A stretch of DNA of 64,000 bases from Streptomyces sp. F001 (lineage in GTDB: Bacteria > Actinomycetota > Actinomycetes > Streptomycetales > Streptomycetaceae). The position numbers and the translations under genes were made by a program. Positions 54,034 to 62,960 of this stretch are shown here, piece after piece; the first letter of the stretch is position 1; each line of letters opens with the position of its first letter. The notes under the pieces were generated by a model, which was not told where the DNA came from, searched no databases, and saw only the letters and a list, made by a program, of their open reading frames with translations. The stretch spans positions 434,001 through 498,000 of the forward strand of contig NZ_QZWF01000004.1 in the NCBI RefSeq assembly GCF_004187715.1, in the 5' to 3' direction.

Positions 54034-54522
54034 GTGAGAGAGCTGCGCATCAGGGTGCTGATCGGCGTGTTCGTCGTCGCGGGGGTGCTGTCCTGGGCGG
54101 GCGCCCGCCTGTGGAACTCGATCGGGACGCTCCCCAGCGTCCCTCTTGCCGCCCCCGTCGTCCTGGCGGTGATCGCGGCGATCCTGCTCGCCACGGCGCT
54201 CTCACTGCGCGCCCGCCTGAAGGCCCAGCGCGAACGCCGCCCCGGCGCCAAGGGCGTCGACCCCCTGATGGCGGCCCGCGCAGTCGTCTTCGGCCAGGCC
54301 AGCGCCCTGGTCGCCGCCCTCGTCGCCGGGATGTACGGCGGCACGGGTGCCTTCCTGCTGGAGTCCCTCGACATTCCCGCCCGCCGCGACCAGGCCTTCT
54401 ACGCCGGCTTCTCGGTGCTGGCCGGCATCGGCGTCATAGCGGCCGCCATCTTCCTGGAGCGCGTCTGCAAGCTCCCGGAGGACGACGACCACGACAACAC
54501 GGGAGCGGCGCCGGCGGCCTGA
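54034..54522 (+). CDS. DUF3180 membrane protein
   Basis: A 162-residue protein with four transmembrane helices (VLIGVFVVAGVLSWAGARLW; APVVLAVIAAILLATALSL; ASALVAALVAGMYGGTGAFL; FSVLAGIGVIAAAIFLERV) and an acidic C-terminus. DUF3180 genes consistently follow folK in actinobacteria. GTG 54034 start. Function unknown. Confidence 0.9.
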   Translation: MRELRIRVLIGVFVVAGVLSWAGARLWNSIGTLPSVPLAAPVVLAVIAAILLATALSLRARLKAQRERRPGAKGVDPLMAARAVVFGQASALVAALVAGMYGGTGAFLLESLDIPARRDQAFYAGFSVLAGIGVIAAAIFLERVCKLPEDDDHDNTGAAPAA

Positions 54523-54632
54523 GCGCTCCGCTGGAAGCGCGGTGCTGAAGCTGCGGGCCGGTGGGGGCCTGGTCACGTCCACGGCGGAGCCGCACACCGA
54601 TACAGCCCCAGGCCCCTCGGCGTGCGGAACTG

Positions 54633-55238
54633 TCAGCGGGCCATGATGAGGCTCATGGCCTCGTTCCGCGTCGCGGCGTCCCGCAGCTGACCCCGCACGG
54701 CGGACGTGATGGTCATCGCGCCGGGCTTGCGGATGCCCCGCATCGACATGCACATGTGCTCGCACTCCACGACGACGATCACCCCGCGCGGCTCCAGGAT
54801 CTCCATCAGGGAGTCCGCGATCTGCGTGGTGAGTCGTTCCTGCACCTGCGGCCGACGGGCGTAGACGTCCACGAGACGGGCCAGCTTGGACAGTCCGGTG
54901 ATCTTGCCGCTGGTGGCCGGAATGTATCCGACGTGGGCGACGCCCCGGAACGGCACCAGATGGTGCTCACAGGTCGAGTACACCTCGATGTCCTTCACGA
55001 GGACCATCTCGTCGTGCCCGATGTCGAACGTCGTCGTCAGCACGTCCTCGGGCTTCTGCCACAGCCCCGCGAACATCTCCTTGTACGCCCGCGCCACCCG
55101 ACCCGGGGTCTCCCTGAGCCCCTCACGGTCCGGGTCCTCGCCGACCGCGATCAGGAGTTCGCGTATGGCGTTCTCGGCGCGCTTCTCGTCGAACTCGCCG
55201 ATGATGCCCTCGCCGTCCAGCGTCACGGGGTCGGTCAT
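54633..55238 (-). CDS. folE: GTP cyclohydrolase I
   Basis: A 201-residue enzyme forming dihydroneopterin triphosphate from GTP, the first committed step of folate synthesis. Zinc and substrate motifs: VYSTCEHHLVPFRGVAHVGY, ARRPQVQERLTTQIADSL and VECEHMCMSMRGIRKPGA. ATG 55238 is chosen; the frame upstream is a shadow. It faces folK-DUF3180 on the opposite strand. Downstream of ftsH on the minus strand, after a double hairpin. Confidence 0.96.
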   Translation of the reverse strand: MTDPVTLDGEGIIGEFDEKRAENAIRELLIAVGEDPDREGLRETPGRVARAYKEMFAGLWQKPEDVLTTTFDIGHDEMVLVKDIEVYSTCEHHLVPFRGVAHVGYIPATSGKITGLSKLARLVDVYARRPQVQERLTTQIADSLMEILEPRGVIVVVECEHMCMSMRGIRKPGAMTITSAVRGQLRDAATRNEAMSLIMAR

Positions 55239-55301
55239 GTGGTGCCTCGTTCCTGTGCTGTCACGTGTGGGGACACGCGTCCTCTCTGCGGACATACGAC
55301 G

Positions 55302-55340
55302 ATGCCGCGCCCCCAGGCTAGAACCTGGGGAACGCGGCAT
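55302..55340 (-). terminator. Second hairpin after ftsH, upstream of folE
   Basis: ATGCCGCG (55302-55309) with CGCGGCAT (55333-55340), and inner CCCCAGG (55311-55317) with CCTGGGG (55324-55330), form a bulged 15-bp stem with loop ctagaa. On the minus strand it lies after ftsH and about 65 bases before folE. Confidence 0.75.
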
Positions 55341-55345
55341 CCATT

Positions 55346-55376
55346 CCGGGCCTGCGGGACCGCCGGGGCGGCCCGG
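55346..55376 (-). terminator. First hairpin immediately after ftsH
   Basis: CCGGGCC (55346-55352) pairs with GGCCCGG (55370-55376), with a GC-rich loop. On the minus strand it starts two bases after the ftsH stop, so with the next hairpin it should end ftsH transcripts. Confidence 0.65.
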
Positions 55377-55378
55377 GC

Positions 55379-57418
55379 TCAGACTTCGGGGCGGTCCTCC
55401 GGGGCGGCCGGCTCGGCCGCCGGGGCGGGCTCCGCCGCCGTGGTCTTCGCGGTGATCGCGGCCGTCGCGCCGTTGGCGCCGTTCGTCAGTGCGAGCTCCT
55501 TCGGGGAGAGCACCGGCGGACGGGTGGAGGGCGTCCGGCGGGAGGAGCCGGTCCACGCGGGGCGCGGCGGCCGCTTGACGATCGGGGCGAAGATCTCGGC
55601 GATCTCCTCCTTGCCCAGGGTCTCCTTCTCGAGGAGAGCCAGGACGAGGTTGTCGAGGACGTCGCGGTTCTCGACCAGGATCTCCCAGGCCTCGTTGTGC
55701 GCGGTCTCGATGAGCTTCTTGACCTCTTCGTCGACCAGCGCGGCGACCTCTTCCGAGTAGTCGCGCTGGTGAGCCATCTCACGTCCGAGGAACGGCTCGC
55801 TGTTGTCGCCGCCGAACTTGATCGCGCCCAGACGCTCGGTCATGCCGTACTGCGTGACCATCGCGCGGGCCAGGCCGGTGGCCTTCTCGATGTCGTTCGC
55901 AGCACCGGTGGTCGGGTCGTGGAAGACCAACTCCTCGGCCGCGCGGCCGCCCAGCATGTAGGCCAGCTGGTCGAGCATCTCGTTGCGCGTGGTCGAGTAC
56001 TTGTCCTCGTCGGGCAGCACCATCGTGTAACCGAGGGCGCGGCCGCGGGACAGGATCGTGATCTTGTGGACCGGGTCGGAGTTCGGGGAGGCCGCCGCGA
56101 CCAGGGCGTGACCGCCCTCGTGGTACGCGGTGATCTTCTTCTCCTTGTCCGACATGATCCGGGTCCGCTTCTGCGGGCCCGCCACGACGCGGTCGATGGC
56201 CTCGTCGAGCATCTTGTTGTCGACCAGCTTCTGGTCGCTGCGGGCCGTCAGCAGCGCGGCCTCGTTCAGCACGTTCGCCAGGTCGGCACCGGTCATGCCG
56301 GGCGTGCGCCGGGCGACGGCCGACAGGTCGACGTCGGGTGCGACCGGCTTGCCCTTCTGGTGGACCTTGAGGATCTCCAGACGGCCCTGCATGTCCGGAC
56401 GGTCGACCGCGATCTGCCGGTCGAAGCGGCCGGGGCGCAGCAGCGCCGGGTCAAGGATGTCGGGCCGGTTGGTGGCGGCGATCAGGATGACGCCGCCCTT
56501 CACGTCGAAGCCGTCCATCTCGACGAGCAGCTGGTTCAGGGTCTGCTCGCGCTCGTCGTGACCGCCGCCGAGGCCGGCGCCGCGGTGGCGGCCGACCGCG
56601 TCGATCTCGTCGACGAAGACGATCGCGGGGGCGTTCGCCTTGGCCTGCTCGAACAGGTCACGGACCCGGGAGGCACCGACACCGACGAACATCTCGACGA
56701 AGTCGGAACCGGAGATCGAGTAGAAGGGGACGCCGGCCTCGCCCGCGACGGCACGCGCGAGCAGCGTCTTGCCGGTGCCGGGCGGGCCGTAGAGGAGCAC
56801 ACCCTTGGGGATCTTGGCGCCGACGGCCTGGAACTTGGCCGGCTCCTGCAGGAACTCCTTGATCTCCTGGAGTTCCTCGACGGCCTCTTCGGCACCCGCG
56901 ACGTCCGAGAACGTCGTCTTCGGGGTGTCCTTGGTGATGAGCTTGGCCTTGGACTTCCCGAAGTTCATCACTCGGGAGCCGCCGCCCTGCATCTGGTTCA
57001 TCAGGAACAGGAAGACGACCACGATGAGGACGAAGGGGAGCAGGGAGAGCAGAATCCCGACCAACGGGTTCTGCTTGGACGGCGAGACCGTGTAGCCGTC
57101 CGGGATCTGCTTGTCCTGGTACTTGGTCTGCAGCGTGTTGGCGATGGTCACGCCCTGGTCGCCGATGTAGCTCGCCTGGATCTTCGAGCTGCCCTCGACC
57201 TTTTCGCCGTCCTTGAGCGTGACCTTGATGGTCTGCTCGTCGCCGGTGGTCAGCTTGGCCGCTTCGACCCTGTTGTCATTGATCGCCTGGACGACCTGGC
57301 CGGTGTCCACCGTCTTGTAGCCGCCGGACGAGCCGACGACCTGCATCAACACGACCACGGCAAGGACGGCCAGCACGATCCACATGACCGGCCCACGGAA
57401 GTATCGCTTCACGTCCAT
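55379..57418 (-). CDS. ftsH: ATP-dependent zinc metalloprotease FtsH
   Basis: A 679-residue membrane AAA+ protease. Two N-terminal TM helices (MWIVLAVLAVVVLMQVVG near residue 12; LLSLLPFVLIVVVFLFLM near 130) flank a periplasmic-side domain. AAA: Walker A YGPPGTGKTLLARAVAG near 210, Walker B AIVFVDEIDAVGRHRG, SRH NRPDILDPALLRPGRFDR. The zinc site AYHEGGHALVAA reads HEGGH, the actinobacterial form. The C-terminal ~60 residues are an Ala/Pro/Thr-rich tail. ATG 57418 (MDVKRYFRG) is the chosen start. Confidence 0.96.
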   Translation of the reverse strand: MDVKRYFRGPVMWIVLAVLAVVVLMQVVGSSGGYKTVDTGQVVQAINDNRVEAAKLTTGDEQTIKVTLKDGEKVEGSSKIQASYIGDQGVTIANTLQTKYQDKQIPDGYTVSPSKQNPLVGILLSLLPFVLIVVVFLFLMNQMQGGGSRVMNFGKSKAKLITKDTPKTTFSDVAGAEEAVEELQEIKEFLQEPAKFQAVGAKIPKGVLLYGPPGTGKTLLARAVAGEAGVPFYSISGSDFVEMFVGVGASRVRDLFEQAKANAPAIVFVDEIDAVGRHRGAGLGGGHDEREQTLNQLLVEMDGFDVKGGVILIAATNRPDILDPALLRPGRFDRQIAVDRPDMQGRLEILKVHQKGKPVAPDVDLSAVARRTPGMTGADLANVLNEAALLTARSDQKLVDNKMLDEAIDRVVAGPQKRTRIMSDKEKKITAYHEGGHALVAAASPNSDPVHKITILSRGRALGYTMVLPDEDKYSTTRNEMLDQLAYMLGGRAAEELVFHDPTTGAANDIEKATGLARAMVTQYGMTERLGAIKFGGDNSEPFLGREMAHQRDYSEEVAALVDEEVKKLIETAHNEAWEILVENRDVLDNLVLALLEKETLGKEEIAEIFAPIVKRPPRPAWTGSSRRTPSTRPPVLSPKELALTNGANGATAAITAKTTAAEPAPAAEPAAPEDRPEV

Positions 57419-57603
57419 CCATACGGAGCGGTGCCGCCCCGTCCCTCCTGCCACAGTGAGTTTGATAAGACAGTTCTTCTGACGGTACCCCAGCATTGTT
57501 GCGCGAAGCCGCACAGGACGGCTGGCGTTCCCGTCTGCATGCTCCAACGGCGCGAGGCCCGCCGGGGTTCCCGATCATCCTGCGGGGCTTTGAGCCGGGT
57601 GGC

Positions 57604-58164
57604 TCAGCCGCCGTAGACGTGGGGCGCGAGCGTACCGACGAACGGGAGGTTGCGGTACTTCTCGGCGTAGTCGAGGCCGTAGCCCACGACGAACTCGTTG
57701 GGGATGTCGAAGCCGACCCACTCCACGTCGATGGCGACCTTGGCGGCCTCGGGCTTGCGCAGCAGCGTGCACACCTTCAGGGAGGCGGGCTCGCGGGAGC
57801 CGAGGTTGGACAGCAGCCAGGACAGGGTCAGGCCGGAGTCGATGATGTCCTCGACGATGAGGACGTGCTTGCCCTTGATGTCGGTGTCGAGGTCCTTGAG
57901 GATCCGCACCACACCGGAGGACTGGGTGCCCGCGCCGTAGGAGGAGACGGCCATCCAGTCCATGGTGACGGGGGTGGACAGTGCCCGGGCGAGATCGGCC
58001 ATCACCATCACCGCGCCCTTGAGGACGCCGACGATCAACAGGTCCTTGCCCGCATACTCCGCGTCGATCTTCGCGGCCAGCTCGGCCAGCTTCGCGTCGA
58101 TCTCTTCCTTGGTGATGAGCACCTGCTGAAGGTCGGCACCCATGTCTTTCGCGTCCACCCGCAT
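57604..58164 (-). CDS. hpt: Hypoxanthine phosphoribosyltransferase
   Basis: A 186-residue purine-salvage enzyme. Motifs: GVLKGAVMVMADLARAL, the PRPP loop VLIVEDIIDSGLTLSWLLSN, and PNEFVVGYGLDYAEKYRNLP. ATG 58164 is taken; ATG 58143 is possible. It sits between tilS and ftsH, the tilS-hpt-ftsH order conserved across many bacteria. Confidence 0.95.
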   Translation of the reverse strand: MRVDAKDMGADLQQVLITKEEIDAKLAELAAKIDAEYAGKDLLIVGVLKGAVMVMADLARALSTPVTMDWMAVSSYGAGTQSSGVVRILKDLDTDIKGKHVLIVEDIIDSGLTLSWLLSNLGSREPASLKVCTLLRKPEAAKVAIDVEWVGFDIPNEFVVGYGLDYAEKYRNLPFVGTLAPHVYGG

Positions 58165-58226
58165 CACTTTCGGTCGTCCCACCGGCTGCCCGATCCCTCG
58201 CCCGAGCCGTCGGAGAGGGTCCGGAT

Positions 58227-59249
58227 TCAGCCTTGCCGAATCACCAGTCTGCCACCCTGCCGCTGGGCGACGACTTTGCCCGGAAGATTGATGGCTCCCT
58301 GACCGCGCCAACCGGTGATCAGCCGGTCGACTTCCTCGATGTGGCGGGCGAACAGCGAACCGGCCGGGGCACCGGCCTCGATGGCCGCCCGGCGCAGGAT
58401 CCGGCGGCGTACGGCGGGCGGGAGGACGTACAGCTTGTCGCACTCCAGACGGCCGGCGGCGTCCCGGACGGAGGCCTCGACCTGGCCGGCCCAGGCGTCG
58501 AGGGCGTCGGCGTCGTCGCGGGAGAGCTGGGCCGTACGGGCGAGCGCCTCCACGACGCCCTTGCCGAGCGCCTTCTCCAGGGCGGGCAGGCCCTCGTGGC
58601 GCAGCCGCGACCGGGTGTACGCCGGGTCCGCGTTGTGGGGGTCGTCCCAGACGGGGAGGGACTGGACCATGCAGGCCTTGCGGGCGGTCTGCCGGTCGAG
58701 CTGGAGGAAGGGGCGACGGTAACGGCCGCCGGCCCCCGAGACCTCGGCCATTCCGGACAGGGAGCGGATGCCGGAGCCGCGGGCGAGGCCGAGCAGGACG
58801 GTTTCGGCCTGGTCGTCGCGGGTGTGGCCGAGCAGGACGGCAGCGGCGTCGAGGCGCACGGCAGCGGCGTCGAGGGCGGCGTAGCGGGCGTCGCGGGCCG
58901 CGGCTTCCGGACCGCCCTCTCGGCCGACGGTGACGGTGGCGGACTCGACGGGGTCCAGGCCGAGTTCGCGCAGGCGCAGGACGACTTCCTCGGCGCGCAT
59001 GCCGGAGCCGGGCTGCAGGCCGTGGTCGACGGTGATGCCGCCCGCGCGGATGCCGAGTTTGGGTGCCTCGAACGCGAGGGCGGAGGCGAGCGCCATGGAG
59101 TCGGCGCCGCCGGAGCAGGCCACGAGCACGAGCGTCGACGGTGGAGGCTCGTGTGCGGTCCGGTCGGTGGGGGTGTGTTCGCTGAGGATGTCGTGGAGTA
59201 CGCGGCGGACCGCCAGGCGTATCGCCGCGACCGCAGGATGGGGACCCAT
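58227..59249 (-). CDS. tilS: tRNA(Ile)-lysidine synthetase
   Basis: A 340-residue enzyme converting C34 of the CAU-anticodon tRNA(Ile) to lysidine. The PP-loop VLVACSGGADSMALASALAF is near residue 41; other family segments are ITVDHGLQPGS, LLGHTRDDQAETVLLGLARG and RPFLQLDRQ. It has the short C-terminus typical of actinobacterial TilS. Upstream of hpt with a 62-base gap. Confidence 0.95.
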   Translation of the reverse strand: MGPHPAVAAIRLAVRRVLHDILSEHTPTDRTAHEPPPSTLVLVACSGGADSMALASALAFEAPKLGIRAGGITVDHGLQPGSGMRAEEVVLRLRELGLDPVESATVTVGREGGPEAAARDARYAALDAAAVRLDAAAVLLGHTRDDQAETVLLGLARGSGIRSLSGMAEVSGAGGRYRRPFLQLDRQTARKACMVQSLPVWDDPHNADPAYTRSRLRHEGLPALEKALGKGVVEALARTAQLSRDDADALDAWAGQVEASVRDAAGRLECDKLYVLPPAVRRRILRRAAIEAGAPAGSLFARHIEEVDRLITGWRGQGAINLPGKVVAQRQGGRLVIRQG

Positions 59250-59441
59250 GTCCGGTTCCCTTCATGAAGTTGTCGGGGGTTGAGCCCGAGTCCGGTCACT
59301 CAGAGTGTGTAGATGGTGACAGAACCGGGCCGTTCCCCGAGCATTGCACGCCTACCCATGCCTCACGGTCCCTCGGACGAGTGATTGGAGGGGCGTTTGC
59401 CTGCCGTCGGCCGGCTCCGGCTCACGACCTCTCCCCGGGTT

Positions 59442-60575
59442 TCACGCCTCGCTCCGGCGGTGCACCCGTGCGATCCAGTCCGCCGGTTTGGCGATCTCCG
59501 ACTTGGTGGGGAGGGTGTTCGGGGAGGTCCACACGCGGTTGAAGCCGTCCGTGCCGACCTCGTCGACGACGGCCCGTACGAAGCGTTCGCCGTCCCGGTA
59601 CTGCCTGAGTTTGGCGTCCAGACCAAGCAGCTTGCGCAGGGCGAGATCCAGCCGGGAGGCGCCCTTGGCGCGGCGCTGCTGGAACTTCTCCCGGATCTCC
59701 GCGACGCTCCCCACGACCTCGGGACCGACCCCGTCCATCACGAAGTCGGCGTGGCCCTCCAGGAGGGACATCACCGCGGTGAGACGGCCGAGGATCTCCC
59801 GCTGCGACGGCGTCTGCACGAGGTCGACCAGCGACCGGCCGCCGTCGTCCTCCTCGCCCTCGGGACGGCCCCCGACGAGGGACTGGGCGGCCTCCCGGAT
59901 GCGTTCCAGGACGGTCACGGGGTCGACGTCGGTCTCCCCCAGGAACGACTGGATTTCGCCCTCCAGATGATCGCGCAGCCAGGGCACCGCGGAGAACTGC
60001 GTGCGGTGGGTCTCCTCGTGCAGGCACACCCACAGGCGGAAGTCGTGGGGCTCCACGTCGAGTTCGCGCTCCACGTGCACGATGTTCGGGGCGACGAGCA
60101 GCAGCCGGCCGCCGCCGTTCGCGCCGGCCGGGAGCTCGCGGGTGGCCGGGGCGAAGGTCTCGTACTGGCCGAGGACGCGGGAGGCCAGGAAGGACAGCAG
60201 CATGCCGAGTTCGACGCCGGTGACCTTGCCGCCGACGGCGCCGAGGACCGCGCCGCCCGGGCTGCTGCCACGGCGCTCCTGCATCTTGTCGAGGAGCGGC
60301 CTGAGGATCTCCCGGAACCCGGCGACGTTCGCCCGCACCCAGCCGGGGCGGTCGACGACGAGGACCGGGGTGTCGTGGGTCTCCTCGGTGCCCATCCGGG
60401 TGAAGCCCCGGACGTGTTCCTCCGAGGCCTTGGCGTGCCGGCGGAGTTCCGCGACGACGGCCCGGGCCTCGTCACGGCTCACCTCGGGGCCCGGCCGTAC
60501 GAGCCGGGTCGCGGTCGCCACCGCGAGATTCCAGTCGACCATCCCAGCAGATGCGGCACCACCGATGCTCGTCAT
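59442..60575 (-). CDS. DUF2342-family zinc-dependent metalloprotease
   Basis: A 377-residue protein. The zinc site WVCLHEETHRTQFSAVPWLR (HExxH) is central; other family segments are VDWNLAVATATRLVRPG and PNIVHVERELDVEPHDFRLW. DUF2342 proteins are actinobacteria-specific zincins frequently beside tilS and dacB. No signal peptide or TM helix is visible, so it is cytosolic. Substrate unknown. Confidence 0.9.
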   Translation of the reverse strand: MTSIGGAASAGMVDWNLAVATATRLVRPGPEVSRDEARAVVAELRRHAKASEEHVRGFTRMGTEETHDTPVLVVDRPGWVRANVAGFREILRPLLDKMQERRGSSPGGAVLGAVGGKVTGVELGMLLSFLASRVLGQYETFAPATRELPAGANGGGRLLLVAPNIVHVERELDVEPHDFRLWVCLHEETHRTQFSAVPWLRDHLEGEIQSFLGETDVDPVTVLERIREAAQSLVGGRPEGEEDDGGRSLVDLVQTPSQREILGRLTAVMSLLEGHADFVMDGVGPEVVGSVAEIREKFQQRRAKGASRLDLALRKLLGLDAKLRQYRDGERFVRAVVDEVGTDGFNRVWTSPNTLPTKSEIAKPADWIARVHRRSEA

Positions 60576-60673
60576 GCATCAACGGTACGTGAGCGCTCCC
60601 CCTGGGGGCAGGCCATAGGGGCCGGCAGCGGCTGAGGCCCGTTCCGGCGCTGTGGTGCACGGCCGTGCAGGGC

Positions 60674-62266
60674 TCAGCGGCAGCCGCATGCCGCCAGGGC
60701 CGTCGCTGCGCGGTCCAGGGCCGTCTGAGCCGCCGTCGGGTCCGTGGTGCCGGTGGCCAGGAAGGCGAAGGCCAGCAGGCGGCCGTCCTGGTTCACGACC
60801 GTTCCGGCGAGGGCGTTCACGCCCGTGAGGGTGCCGGTCTTGGCGCGGACGATGCCGGCCGCCCCGTCGCCGTAACGGTCGGACAGTGTGCCGGTGAAGC
60901 CGGCGACCGGGAGGCCTGTGAGGGTGGGGCGCAGCGCGGGGCGGGCGGGATCCGCCGCCTTCAGCAACAAGGCGGTGATCAGGTCCACGGTCAGCCTGTT
61001 GTCGCGGTTCAGACCGCTGCCGTCCCTGAGGACGGCGCCCTTCAACGGCAGGCCGAGCTTCCTCAGCTGGGTCTGCATGGCGCGGCCCGCCCCGGCGAAG
61101 TCGGCGCGCTCGCCGGTCGCGACGGCGGTGTGGCGGGCGAGGGCCTCGGCGATGTCGTTGTCGCTGTTGGTCAGCATCCGCTCGACCAGCGCCGAGAGCG
61201 GGGGTGAGGAGACCGTGGCGAGGGCGTCGGCCCGGTCCGTCGCCTTGGACGGGCCCGGGGATGTCGTCCTGATGCCGTGGTCCCGCAGGAAGCCCGCGAA
61301 CGTCCGGGTCGCCTCCGCCGCCGGGTCCGTCACCCGGGGTGCCGGGCCGCTCGTCGAGCCGTCCGTACGAGCCTCGTCGGCCATCAGGGCGGTGACGGGG
61401 GCGAGGTTGTCGTTGACGCCGATGGGGTGACGTTCGGGTCCGGCGTAGAGGGTGGTGTCGTACGAGAGGGTCACCTGGCGTACGTCGCGCTGCTTCAGGG
61501 CGGCGGCCGTTTTCCGGGCGAGCGTACGCAGGTCGGCCAGGCCCCGGCTGCCGTTGCGTGCGGTGAGTGTGGGGTCGCCGCCGCCGACCAGAATGAGTTC
61601 CTCGGTGTCGGGTTCGTAGACGGTGCGGGTGGTGAGGCGGTGGTCGGGGCCCAGGGCGGAGAGGGCGGCGACAGCGGTGGCGATCTTCGTGGTGGAGGCG
61701 GGGGTGAGCGCGTCGTGGGTGCCGGTGCCGTACAGGTGCTTGCCCGTGGTCACGTCGACGACCGCGGCCGCGCGGCGGGCGCCGAGCGCGGGGTCGTTCA
61801 GGAGTGGGTTCAGGACGCCGGTCAGGGCCTGGCGGCGGGGCCGATTGACCGTGTTCGCGGCGCGGCCCAGGCCGGTCAGGACGGAGGCCGCGCTGGGGGC
61901 GGGCTGGGGCGCGCCCGCCGCCGCGTCGGATGTACCCGAACGGCTGCCGTGATCTGTGCCACCCCCGCCCTCCCGGGCGGCGGCCCACTCCCGCTCCGCC
62001 GTACGCTGGCCTGAGGAGTCCCAGGGCCCCGCGGCGGTCACCACAACAACGGCCAGCGCCAGGCCGACGGTGGCGGCGCCCGTGGTGTACTGCCAGGTCT
62101 TCGCCGTCGCGACCCGTGTGACCTGCGGTTTCGTGGCGCGTACCAGCCGCGTGACCCGCGGACCGGTCACGGCCGTGACCCGCGCAAAGCGGGGGCGTAC
62201 GGCGTTCGCGACCCGTGCCAGGCGCGGTTTCGCGGCTCGCCAAGGCCTCAGCTCAGGCACGACCAC
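60674..62266 (-). CDS. dacB: D-alanyl-D-alanine carboxypeptidase / endopeptidase (PBP4, DacB type)
   Basis: A 530-residue class C penicillin-binding protein. It has an Arg/Val/Thr-rich cytosolic N-terminus of ~55 residues (repeats such as PRVTRLVRATKPQVTRV), then TM TGAATVGLALAVVVVTAA, then a Ser/Gly/Ala linker. Catalytic motifs are SxxK in TPASTTKIATAV near 195, SDN in MLTNSDNDIAEAL near 387, and KTG in VRAKTGTLTGVN near 465. It trims peptidoglycan peptides outside the membrane. GTG 62266 has AAAGGGG four bases upstream. Confidence 0.93.
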   Translation of the reverse strand: MVVPELRPWRAAKPRLARVANAVRPRFARVTAVTGPRVTRLVRATKPQVTRVATAKTWQYTTGAATVGLALAVVVVTAAGPWDSSGQRTAEREWAAAREGGGGTDHGSRSGTSDAAAGAPQPAPSAASVLTGLGRAANTVNRPRRQALTGVLNPLLNDPALGARRAAAVVDVTTGKHLYGTGTHDALTPASTTKIATAVAALSALGPDHRLTTRTVYEPDTEELILVGGGDPTLTARNGSRGLADLRTLARKTAAALKQRDVRQVTLSYDTTLYAGPERHPIGVNDNLAPVTALMADEARTDGSTSGPAPRVTDPAAEATRTFAGFLRDHGIRTTSPGPSKATDRADALATVSSPPLSALVERMLTNSDNDIAEALARHTAVATGERADFAGAGRAMQTQLRKLGLPLKGAVLRDGSGLNRDNRLTVDLITALLLKAADPARPALRPTLTGLPVAGFTGTLSDRYGDGAAGIVRAKTGTLTGVNALAGTVVNQDGRLLAFAFLATGTTDPTAAQTALDRAATALAACGCR

Positions 62267-62345
62267 CAGCCCCTTTCGCGATCACACAGCTGCGTGAGGG
62301 ACACTTAACCACCAGAACTGTGTGCTGATCATGGAGGAGCCACCG

Positions 62346-62837
62346 GTGGAGTTCGACGTCACGATCGAGATTCCGAAGGGTTCGCGGAACAAGTACGAGG
62401 TGGACCACGAGACCGGTCGTATCCGCCTGGACCGCCGCCTGTTCACTTCGACCAGCTACCCGGCCGACTACGGCTTCGTCGAGAACACCCTCGGCGAGGA
62501 CGGCGACCCGCTGGACGCGCTGGTCATCCTGGACGAGCCGACCTTCCCCGGCTGCCTCATCCAGTGCCGTGCGATCGGCATGTTCCGCATGACGGACGAG
62601 GCCGGCGGCGACGACAAGCTGCTGTGCGTGCCCGCCCACGACCCGCGCGTGGAGCACCTGCGGGACATCCACCACGTGTCCGAGTTCGACCGCCTGGAGA
62701 TCCAGCACTTCTTCGAGGTCTACAAGGACCTGGAGCCCGGCAAGTCCGTCGAGGGCGCCAACTGGGTGGGCCGGACCGAGGCCGAGGCCGAGATCGAGCG
62801 GTCGTACAAGCGGTTCAAGGAGCAGGGCGGTCACTGA
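62346..62837 (+). CDS. ppa: Inorganic pyrophosphatase (family I)
   Basis: A 163-residue enzyme hydrolysing pyrophosphate. Signatures: VTIEIPKGSRNKYEVDHETG, YPADYGFVENTLGEDGDPLD (metal-binding Asp in DGDPLD), and KDLEPGKSVEGANWVG. GTG 62346 is preceded by GGAGGA with seven-base spacing, which settles the start. Divergent from dacB. Confidence 0.96.
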   Translation: MEFDVTIEIPKGSRNKYEVDHETGRIRLDRRLFTSTSYPADYGFVENTLGEDGDPLDALVILDEPTFPGCLIQCRAIGMFRMTDEAGGDDKLLCVPAHDPRVEHLRDIHHVSEFDRLEIQHFFEVYKDLEPGKSVEGANWVGRTEAEAEIERSYKRFKEQGGH

Positions 62838-62853
62838 GCCTCGTATCCCCGTA

Positions 62854-62883
62854 ACGGGCCGCACGCGCACGTGTGCGGCCCGT
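62854..62883 (+). terminator. Terminator after ppa
   Basis: ACGGGCCGCAC (62854-62864) pairs perfectly over 11 bp with GTGCGGCCCGT (62873-62883); the loop is 8 bases. It begins 16 bases after the ppa stop. Confidence 0.8.
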
Positions 62884-62907
62884 CCGCGTGTCCGTGCGCA
62901 TACTGAG

Positions 62908-62943
62908 GCCTGTTGGGTGTCGTACGCCTGCTGGATGTCGTAC
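62908..62943. repeat. 18-bp tandem duplication upstream of the exporter gene
   Basis: GCCTGTTGGGTGTCGTAC (62908-62925) and GCCTGCTGGATGTCGTAC (62926-62943) are adjacent copies differing at two positions. They precede the ThrE-like start by 18 bases. Confidence 0.75.
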
Positions 62944-62960
62944 AGGGAGCACTGCTTCAA

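Noticed and set aside
56095..56135. HEGGH instead of HEAGH in FtsH as a possible defect
   Set aside because: The zinc-binding HExxH pattern is intact and the same form is, from memory, normal in actinobacterial FtsH.
55697..57616. 639-codon plus-strand frame antisense to ftsH
   Set aside because: Composition (Asp/Gly/Val/Leu-rich without domains) matches the reverse complement of ftsH codons.
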